From Saccharina japonica (taxonomy: Eukaryota; Sar; Phaeophyceae; Laminariales; Laminariaceae): 64,000 bases of DNA. The stretch covers positions 1-64,000 of the forward strand of contig MEHQ01000701.1 of NCBI GenBank assembly GCA_008828725.1. Direction: 5' to 3'. Both the position numbers and the translations under genes were made by a program. Positions 35,067-46,200 of the stretch are shown piece after piece; the stretch's first letter is position 1, and each line of letters opens with the position of its first letter. The notes under the pieces were generated by a model. It ran no database searches. It was not told the DNA's origin and saw nothing but the letters and a program-made list of their open reading frames with translations.

Positions 35067-35569
35067 GTACTACTACTGCTACTGCTGCTACTGCTGCTGT
35101 AGGACTTGGTCTCGCCCGTTGCGCAAAAAACATCGCCGCCCTCCTCGCTGCCTACTATAAGCGTTGCGCATACACAACACAAAAAAAAGGATGCCGAAAA
35201 AGAACCGAGGCGCAAAGCGACCCCTTCCCCCCCCCCCTGTTTTGTTTACCTTGTTCGCTTTGGCTGGAGACGCCAAAGGAGCACACGCCTTTTGATGTTC
35301 ACGACTCTGACGTGCCCTCGCCCTCTCCCTCCTCCCCCCCCCCTCCCCCCTCCCCCCTCCCCTTCTTCCTGTTGTCCGTTTTTCTTTTGTCTTCCGGTGC
35401 TTGCTTGCTTGCTTGCTTACTTGCTTGTTCTTTTTTTTCCCCACCCCAGTTCCGGAATCGGCCGTGAAGTTCCTCGTGCCCAGCTACCTCGCAGGGATCT
35501 TGATTGGCAAGAAAGGGGCCACGATCAAAGATGTGAGTACCATGTCACATAACATGCGCACTACAGTAA

Positions 35570-35608
<39 letters not shown>

Positions 35609-38600
35609 ACTAGAGTATTAGAGGCCATCGAGCGACAGGGCACAGGGGGCTTGTCTCTCCATCGTGTGGTCGGTGGTCGGGTGGGAGGCACAGATAAAAA
35701 AAGCGCGATGCTTGTGCGTCGAAGGAGTGGGGCTAGCACACGCCCGCCCGCCCGCCCGCCCGCACACACATATATCGTCGTGGATGAACGGTACCCACTG
35801 ATAATATTTCCCCCACCCACCACCACCACCACCCACCACCAACACCACCATCACCACCGCCACCACCACCTATCGCATATATCATGACGCCATAATCTCG
35901 AATCTCCACCTACCGGGAACCCTCTGGTTTCAGATTAAGAGTTTCAGTTCCATGTTTTACTCGGGTTGCCGCTCTCTCCGCCCTGACTTCGTTGCGCCAG
36001 CCATTGATGATATAGGCCACAGCAAAATGTCTGAACCGTGCGGTTTACGATTCCACTTTTTTTTTGCCCGCCCGAGAACAGACGCCATCAGCAGCTTCGC
36101 CGAGGTCGTCCCCTTGCCTCTTTTACGGTCACCCCTCCCCCCCCCCCCCCCCCCCCCCCGCCGCACGGTCATACATACGACTACGTCCGGCCATGCACGA
36201 CATGAGCACACCCCACGCAACGCTCTCTATTAATAGTTATTTTCGAGAAAGCGTCGCGTGTGTCCATTTTTTTCTTGACAGAAATTTCTCTTCTCGCGGG
36301 TACTTGGAGCAAGCCGTTGTGTGAAAAAACAAAACATGAACGGGAGGGGGGGGGCTACGGCCGTTGGTTGTACGTATGCATATGATACCGTTTATCGCAC
36401 CGTTGGTAGGTCACCCCATGAAACAAACAAACAAAAAAAACGTACTGGCTGCGTACCGTTCGTATAGATAGGTCTGTACTTTTATACACCGCTGCACGTT
36501 TTCTTTCTGGTTCTACTGTTTTTTTTTCTTGTTTTGTTTTTCAAAGCGTTGTGTATATCATCATATATACAAAGGAGCCAGCCCCGTATGCCTCGATGCG
36601 TTCGTTGGTGGCGACGGTTTCGCGGGGATACAAGCGGAGCATCATGACAAGCCGCTTTGCATGTTTTCTTTATCTCTGTGCCAGTAGCAAAGCCAGCCAG
36701 AGAGGCCCTTAACTTTAGCACCCAGGTATACCTCGTATACACAGCAAACAAATATCAAATCTCCTTTTCCATTGACATCGATCGGCACGTCTGAGAAAAC
36801 GCGGAGCAGCTCCTGCTCCTCCTCCTCCTCCTCCTTCTGCTGCTGATTTCCTGACCGATCTCCCGACCGACCTCCTCCCTTGTCCATTCATTTTTATTCA
36901 TTTAACCCCCGCCATCGACTTGATTTAAAAAAAACAAACGAAAACAGATCCAGCAAAAGTCTTCGTGCGTCGTTCGAATCGCGACAAGCGGGATGTACTT
37001 TCCCGGGACGATGGAGAGAGCGGTGCTTGTAGCCGGGGGCAGCGAGGGGGTGAAGGTGAGGAGGATGTTGTTCATGGTGCTGTGGCTGGTGGGAGTGCAT
37101 TTTCGTGACCACCGCCGTGTGTGCCGGGTAATTTTAGGGTCGTTGCAACCGAAGTTTTTTTTGTTCCTTTGCTTTTTTTTTGTGTCAGTAGCATGCACGT
37201 TGCAGCCGAAGTTTTTTCCCTTTGCTTTTGTGTTAATATTACAGAAACAGGAGGATAATGATAAGGGGCGGGGGGTGTACTTCATTTTCATGCATGGCCG
37301 TAGTCGTATGTATGACCATAGACCCTCGCATCCCTACAATGCCGGGACGGAGCATGTCGGGTTTTGTCACCGACCAGGCAGACATTGCGGGGGGGGGGGG
37401 GGTCGAAGGAGAAACAGAGAAGTTGAAAGGAACAGAGATAGGGAGGGAGTGGAAGAAAGAGAGAGAGAGAGAGAGAGAGAGCGGGAGGGAGAAAGGGAGA
37501 GAGGGAGAGAGAGGGGAGAGAGAGGGGGGAGAGAGGCAGACAGAGAGAGGCAAAGGGAGAAAGCAAGCGAGAGAGAGACAGAAGGAGGAAGCAAGTGAGA
37601 GAGAGAGAGACAAAATACTTTTCGTAAACGTCACTAATATACACACTAACTTACACGACGGCGCCCCCCTCTGCTGCCCCGGCTCCCCTGCCTCCTGCTG
37701 CTACGTATTTCCAGAAAGCGTGCAGCCTCATCCTCCACACGATCCACGTCCCCAACAACAACATATCGGGTTGCGCTCAGCTCGTCAGCCAGGAGAAGGC
37801 GGACACCATCGAACTCACGCAGGTATGTCTATATCACAGCAGTAGCAGCGGGGAGAGCGGTAGGGTATATATCTTGAGTTCCACAGATGTCAGATTTTGT
37901 TCCCCGCAAAACCCGTAGTTCGCGCGATGGAAGCATCCCACTCAGCTTGCAAACATGAGATTCGATAAAATCCTCGATCTCACAGCTGTTTTTTTTTTTT
38001 TTTTTTCATTTTTCAATATGTGTGTATCCCATCCATCCGCGGAATATCCTCCTTCAAGAGGGACCGTTGCTGCATGATACGATACCCATATATGAACCCA
38101 CCTGTATGGTATGCTTATCGATGTGATACGCGAGAGACCCGTTATTTTTTTTCTCGTTTTTTTTTTTTTTTTCTGAAAGGCTCACAAAAATGGGCCATGT
38201 ATGTGTGTGTTATTATTGCCGTTTGGGCTTTGACCGTAGATATACATACTGTAGATGTTCCGTTACTTTTGCACCAAGTTCTTATCCATTTTTCGTGCCT
38301 ATCTATCGTGGCAATGTATGAATACGTAGTAGTTTGTAGTGTATGTGACCCAGCACACCCAGTCAGTGCCCTCGCCGATTCTTCATCCTACGAGAGAGAC
38401 ACCAGTTCTTCTGTGGTCACAGCAGTAGTAGGTAGTGTTGGGTACCGAACGACAATTGATTGAGTTCAATGTGATACCGAAAAAAAAAAAAAAAAACGTA
38501 CTCGGTACGATTTCGATGTTGGACCTTGCGTCACCACCATTAGATAGACAAAAAAAAACTCGGGGGATGCCAGGGGATCGAGAGGCGATGAAACACAATC

Positions 38601-41600
38601 GATACGATATACGAGTATATGTCGAAAATTCGATGTTTTGATCGTACATCGAAACTTAAACTTTCGATAGGATACCCAACACACTTGTAGAGGTAGGAAC
38701 AGCAGCTGAAACTTTTGTTTTCATTTTCTTCTTTCTTTTGGGGCGGCGCTCGGTCTCCGGTCACCTGCACGCCCCCCCGTCCCCCCGCCCCCCCCCCCCC
38801 CCCCGCTCCCAATGAAGTACCCCTCCCCCCGAATCCTCTTTTATGTTACCACTCTGTCTCTAAGTATAAGTATTTTTTTTTATGTTAATATATTTAATAA
38901 AAATGATGGTTATATTTTGAGACATAGTGTTACGTTTCCTATTTGAGGCATGCTTTTAAGACGGTGTTATTACGGGGTGGGCTAATGTAGTAAACACTAG
39001 TAAACAGGACCTACGGTACACACAAAAACCTATATATTGCCCTGTTTTTACTAACAATATTTGGTCCTATTTACTACGCCCCCCCCCCGCAATACCCCCC
39101 TGTCGCACTGATGGCGTGTTTACCCCCATTCATAACTGAAAACAACTTATCGCACACTAATTCCAAGTAGTTTTCCCCCCAAATACGTGGGACCGGTTCT
39201 TAAGGGGTTAACCTTTTTTTTTGTTTACCGGTAAGTTTGTCGGAGAAAAAGCACATTATTAAAACTTGGTGCATCGATATTTATTTGGTACTGGTACGTA
39301 CGTAAGTGACACTCCGTTTCGGCGGATAATATTGTGGGGCGGGATTTAACCGGGCACTGGCCCAACTTAGAACGTAGCGGGAAAGAAATATCAAGGAAGC
39401 GTGCCATAGGTCGGTGTTAGTCGAGACTGAGCGGTCTAGCTATCACGGGGTGGGCTAATGTAGTAAACAGGACCTACGGTACACACAAAAACCTAGATAT
39501 TTCCCTATTTTTACTAATAATAATTGGTCCCTATTTAGCCCCCCGTACATGCACGTAGTACTACAAATAGTAGTACTTATAATCAAACTATATGTTTCAG
39601 AGTTCGTTCGTGGAAGAACTCGCCGACTCCTTAACAGTGATCTCCGGGGCCCTCCCCTCCCCTCCCCTCGCCAAATGAAATGCTGCTGCTGCTGGTTAGC
39701 TGCTGGTGTCTAGAGACACGCTACTATCATATGATAAACCATTCGTATTGTCTCCAGCGGGCACGCTCGAGCATAACAAACTACTACTATTACGAGGGGA
39801 CCATAGTAAATAGGACCTACCGTATACACAAAAACCAATATACTTACCTGTGTTTACTAACAATATTTGGTCCTATTTACTAGTGTTTACTATGGTCCCC
39901 CCCCCGTAATAAGAAGTCAGCGAGATTCGAACTACTCAAGACTCACGACATATTCGTATATATATATTATGCATCCTTTCTTTGTTCGTTATATAGCACA
40001 CTGCTACTGTACCTGCTAGATAGACCATTAAGTCAGCGTAGTAGTACATAGTTGCTATATATAATACAACGAACAGTCGGGAATTTAGATTTTGGTATTT
40101 CAGAGCGATGAACCGTTTGTTGCGACCCCCTTCGTTCGCCAAAATGATTGAAACGTATCATATAATACCAGGTATCATATTATATACTGGTACGCGACAA
40201 TGTGCAGCATGAGCTTCAACGTTGATCACTCATACATATATAGCTACTACCTGTTTGTTGTTGTGGCAGTCTCTTATCAATAACATCTGCAGCAGCAGAA
40301 GTATTTGCTATATATACGTAGTCGTATTAATTTAGGCTTTCGTCCGGCTGGATATTTCTCTCCTCCTATAGTATTAATTAGCATTTCGTTCGGCAGGATA
40401 ATTCTGGGAATTTTCCAGGTAGGTCACTAATAGTGTGATCGGGTTTTGGGCTTAGGGTTAGGGTTAGGGTCATAGGGGTTCTACGCCCGTATATACATTG
40501 ATCCAAGATGTTACCGGACGATTTGTTAATATGTAATAGTCCTCTATGAGTATTTGTGCTGTTGTTTTTGCAGACTAGCCGTACAATAACCATAACCTAC
40601 CGCTCGCTGTGGAAATTTCTCGGAAACATACCGAGAAGGTTGTGGGCACCGTCAACCATTTTGTCGAAGCGGGGCCAATTGAAGCAAATTAGCCCGTACC
40701 TATACCTACCTGGGGTATCTTGAACACACTATTAATACTATCCTTACACCCAACGTACCAGGTATGATACTACTACTGGCTGAGCTACGGCCACGGTGCA
40801 CTCTCTCTCCACGGCTCTCTGCTCACGGCGAGCGCGCGGTCTATTTATAGCTATTTCCTACTGTACATATGGCCACAAGGGCGAATTTGAACAATAACAT
40901 ATTAATAGTGTACTTCGGTATGATATCCTAGTTAATGGACTTTGTGCATAGAATAGGTGGCCTCTTTTTGTTTCCGTGGTTTTTGTATTTTTTTGGAGTG
41001 CTTCTGGGTGATCAAAGTTGAAGCTCGAGGTAAACATGATTTGGTCGGATGGATGGCAGCAAGGATAATAACATAATAACAATACATACAGCAGCAGTAG
41101 TAAATGCTATTTTTATATATGTACAAGCAGTATGATATCTCTGTTGTTCTGTTGGACGACACTGCAAGTAAGTGCGGTTAACACACCCTTTCTTTCCTCA
41201 GCCCCATCCCTTCCTGTTGGAGATGACACCTACTGTATTATATAATAGCAGTAGTAGTCGGTATCATAGAGTCGCTGCTGGATAACACAGACAGGGTTGT
41301 CTGCTCGGCAATCGAGCCTACTACAGCGTACACACCAGCGACGAGCTGGTTTACACACGCTGAACCCTCATGTACCTAACATAAAAAAAGTACTTGCTGT
41401 ATTTTATCAGTTTGGCAGAGGGTATACCTTACCATCTAGTCGACACTTATCTACCAGTATTGTTGAGGGTCACTGCCTGTAATACCACTCTGTCCAGAAA
41501 TACAAGCACCATTATTATTGAATATTAATGTATAAAACGTTCTTATTTCGGGGCAGTTAGTACTTACTGTACGGATGTAATTAACCTTGTTATTGTTCGT

Positions 41601-43237
41601 ACTGCACTCTAATTCCAATATAAACCTAAATCTGACTCTAAAACGGTACAGATATTACTAACCTTGTCATGAATAGTACTACTGCAATTTAATTCCAAGA
41701 TAAACCTAAATCTGACTCTAAAACGGTACGGACATAATAAGTAACCTTGTTATTAATAGTGCTGCACTCTAATGCCAACATAAACCTGAATCTGACTCTA
41801 ATTCCAAGTGATTTTTCCCCATCACGGAACTGCAAACAGTCCTAACCGGGCTATTTAACCCTAGCCCCAGGCCCCAGTCAACCAATGTATGGGGTTAAAA
41901 CAAATATTCGCCTCGCCTCGTGCACAGCCAGTGTAAGTCAACCATCGCAGTATCGAATACCGGTAAGGTATGCTGTATGCTGTATGATACGTATGATGAC
42001 TACGAGTGGGCTTTGACCCTCCAAAAAAGGTCCTACCTTTTTTGGGTAAGTTAGCCTGTGACCACGGGAATCGACCGTGTCAAGTGTTGGATTAGTACGG
42101 ACAGATGGAGGTACTGGATAGAGAGACCGGCACGGTTTTTAATGTGAAGACAACAACAACAACAACATAGCCCTATGGCATGATGATATTCTGCTTTGAC
42201 AACAAGCGGGGGGGAGGGGGGGCGGGAAGCACGCACCTTTCAACCATGTTTATAATAATCTATTTCGTTCTCATTTGGTGCAACCTCTTTTCTTCCGACA
42301 AGAGAGGGAGAGAGAGGGAGAGAGGCAGAGAGAGAGAGGCGACACGACGCCGCATCTCAAATACAAAAATCCGCCCCACCTATTGTTGCGACAACTATTA
42401 TATGACAACTATTATATACTCGTATGCGAAGTATGACAACTATTATTATTATTATAAACGATGTTACCTCATCAAATTCGAAGTTCGAGGAGTGACGCCA
42501 TGATGGGCTTATGTATGACAGCATCATCATCATCAGCAGCAGCAGTGCTCGTACCTTTTCCTTACTGCCACATCGTAGCCCATACGTAGTAGTAGTAGTA
42601 GTAGTAGTAGGTGTGGCGCATACAACAACGACGGCATGCACCGCCTGCGAAGTCGGCCCCCCACGCTAACCCTGCCGGTCCCTTCTTTCCCCCGTTCATC
42701 CCACTTCCCTTTCCATGGAACCGTAGTTACCGAAATATTAATCGTCCGGGACAATGTTGAACCCGATATGTTGACCGATCTGGGATCGGTTGATGGCGCC
42801 GATCTTTCTCAAAAATAAATAGTAATAATATATATATATGCCCTCTCTCTCCATGGAATAATTATTTTTTTACCGATCGATGAATCATCGTCCGGGGCAT
42901 GTATTTATACATAATAATATGTGACAGATTTGTCCGACCCTTCTCTCAAATCATTCATGCTTCCGCTAAAAAACACAAACAAACAGACCAAACAAACGCA
43001 TTTATTTATTTATGTATTTCTATCCCGCCGCCGCTTCCCCCCCCCCCCCCCGCTGCATTACAGCGCATGCTCATTCCACTGACGGCCGGTGGGTTGGTGA
43101 TCGGGCGCAAGGGAGCCAACATCTCGGCTCTCCTTGAGGCCTCGGGAGCGAAGGTGACTCTCGGGCAGAAGGCCGAGATCAGGGTGCACGAGAGGATGGT
43201 CACGGTGCAGGGAAAACTGACGGCAGCGAACAAGGTA

Positions 43238-43279
<42 letters not shown>

Positions 43280-46200
43280 AGGCTCTGCGAAAAACCAAAA
43301 AAAAAAAAGTCAATAACAATAATGCTGTGTACGTATTAACTGTACGCGTAAACTTCGCGAGCTAGCGGTTTTTGCACTAATTTCAATACAGAAAAACTCA
43401 GACGTAACTGATTAGAGTTAATTATTTATTTTCTGAATTCGGGGGGACGAAATACAATAATACCGTTAAAAAAAACGTTGAGTTCGCACATATTTATACG
43501 AAATCCTCGATCTCACAGCTTTTTTTTTTTTGCTATATATTTTATGATGGGGTGCAATCGTATTTTTTTTTGTCAGCGCTCATTTTCCTTTTCCCTTGTA
43601 TTTGCAGTTATTAATAGTTGTTATTTGGGAGTTTTTATCATTTTTGGGGAGCTCTGCATTTATACCTGTTTAAAAGCTGGGTGGCAGACAGCAACAACAG
43701 TGGCGCGCACACCATGCATGGTCCCAACGATGGTTGACTCGTATGGTATGTTCCATGGTGCATCCCGCGGGTGAACCGTGCCCCATGGAATGGGCCATGG
43801 TACAACAGTCCATGGTGTGTATTGTGTAAAAAATGAAAGGCAAGAACCGTACGTACGTAGTGGGGGAGGAGGGAGAATAACCTACTTTGTGACCCCCTGG
43901 ATCTGAGTTACGACTATTAATATGTAGGAAGGAGAGAGAAAGGAAGGGCGAAGACAAGAAATCAATGAATGGCATGTAAAAAATAAAAATAAAAATGTGT
44001 ATACCGTGCTACGCGTACAAGGGTTATAATGAGGTGGTGAAAGGTTTGGGGCTGGCGCACTTTTTTGGTCAGAATTCCGCTCACAGCGCACCATTAAAAG
44101 CGGGGCAGGGTGCACAGCTTTTACCGCACAGCACAGCCGTTTTGGGAGCCCCACACCTTTTCTCGCCGTGGGAAAAAAAAAATGTGCGGGTCTAACTTCG
44201 CCTCTATAAGGCAAAAAACAATAGTTATGGGGTCTGTTTTCACCCTATATTATATACGTGGTATATTATATACCAGATACGGAGGCGTTTTTTTTTTCAA
44301 TGTTATTTTGCCCCAGGGGCATTTATTCTGGGTGTATTTTTAGTCACCTTTTGTTTGACAATTTCATTCCGAGTTTTCTTTTTGTGGCCTTTTCGTTTTT
44401 TTTTTTTGGGGGGGGGGGGGGGAATTAAGTTCCCAAAAAAAAATATGACGATTTTCTTCTGTCCGAAGATGAAACACAAGTAAAGTCTCCAAAAGCTCGC
44501 ACATACACACAGAATAGAGGATATAGGAAGACAAAGTGGTTGTAACGGTTTCAACGAGGAAAAAACGTTTTTTTTTAATGAAACGAGTAGACTTAACAAA
44601 CCCACGATAATAAAAACTAACCCCGATCGTATTTCAAGCCCCAGTCTGGCTTACCTGCTGCTAGAGAGTAAGAAGAGCGGGGGTAAGACGCACGTTTCGA
44701 GTAATTTTTTAATACGAGGACCGCGTGTTTTTTTTTTTTTTGTATTAACACGCAATTAGTGGACGAGGGAAGTTTGAGAAAGGGCTGGAGTCTTCTCGCC
44801 ATAAAAAATGCAAGGCAAGAACCGTAGTGGGGAGGAGGGAGAAGAGCCTACTACTGTGTGACCCCGGACCGGAGTTACGACTAGGAAGGAGAAGAGGAAA
44901 GGAGGGCGGAGATCATAAATGGGATGATTTTAAAAAATGAATAAATAAAAACAAAAATCTAAACGATCCTCAAATTTCGGGACAGGGTGGTATATGGCTG
45001 TGAACATGACCACTACAGTCGGTATGTACGCACGTTGTTTTTTGTGTGGTTTAAAGTCGCTTACCAGGCATACATGTATATCCCGTTGCGCGGTGTCAAG
45101 TCACACCCATTACCTGCTATCTATACACACATATTCATTCGCGCGTGCTTATGTTCGACCCACCCGGGCTCTCCCACCCACCCACCCACCCCTCCTCCAG
45201 GCCGTCGAGATGCTCGTGGACAGGCTGCTGGAGGAGCCAGTCCTCTCCCGCTTCTCGAACCTGAGCGTCAACTACCGAGGTCACGGCAGCAACTACGCCA
45301 AGGCGGCTGCTGCCGCCGGCTCCGACACCACCCCGACCGACGCGCTCGTAAAACCCACGGACGTGCTCTCCGCAAGCGGTCCTGGTGGAGGGGGTATCCC
45401 GCCGCCAGTCGGCGCGTTTCAGGGTCCCGTTGCGGGTGCCGCCGGCGGCACCGTCGTTGTTGTCGGAGACGGTAGCGCTACGTCGAATTCCCCGACACAG
45501 TCGGCAGGGGCTGACAGGGGCAGCCTTCGGATTGTACCGCCTTCGACGTTGCCTGCGCCTGTGATGCCCGTCAACAGAGGTATGGCGGGTGGGATGGTTG
45601 GCCCCAACATGGCCAGGGCCGGGGGGTTTCAGATTCAGGGTCACCCGTTCCGACAGCAGCAGCAGCAGCGTCCGCCATACCCACGCCAGTTTAACCAGCA
45701 GCCGCACCAGCAGCAGCACCGACACCAACAGCAGCACCAGCAGCGCCAGCAACATCAACCGCACCAGCAGCAGCGCCAGCCGCAGCACCAGCCGCACCAG
45801 CAGCAGCACCAGCAGCAGCAGCACCGCCACTACCAATATCAACACCACCAGCAGCAGCCGCACCAGCAACAACAACATCAACAGCAACCGAACCAGCCAC
45901 CGAACCAGCAACATCAAACGCACCAGCAGCAACAGCAGCCGCATCAGCAACAACAACCGCACCAGCAACAACAACAACAACAACAACAACAACCGCACCC
46001 GCACCCGCAGCAGCAACAACAACAACCGCAACAACAACCGCACCAGCAGCAACAACAGCAACAACAGCCACCCCAACAGCAGCAAATACCGTCCGTGTCC
46101 CCGCCGCGGCCGCTCCGGCCGCCCGTGCCGAACCAGCCAGGATCGCCGATATCCCCGGCGACGATGCCCATGCCATCCATGGGCCCCGCTGGACCGATGA

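Larger units (their letters stand above)
37823..43063 (+). other. Intron 4 of the KH gene, 5.2 kb, repeat-filled
   Basis: A GT-AG intron between the KH1 and KH2 exons. It holds a TQLA/MSFDEILDLTA element (37918-38005), a Stowaway-like MITE (38847-38932), three TACGGGG MITEs (38967-39094, 39442-39548, 39788-39911), a TTAA MITE (39119-39211), a telomere-like (TTAGGG)3 tract (40452-40470), another Stowaway-like MITE (41483-41562), a three-unit minisatellite (41570-41830) and an AGT/GTA microsatellite near 42590. One stretch at 39601-39678 looks like a cryptic exon (see findings). Confidence 0.8.

Noticed and set aside
45589-46200. Asn/Ser/Thr-rich 203-codon ORF in a second + frame of exon 6
   Set aside because: A frame-shifted reading of the same CAG/CAA repeats with no domain.
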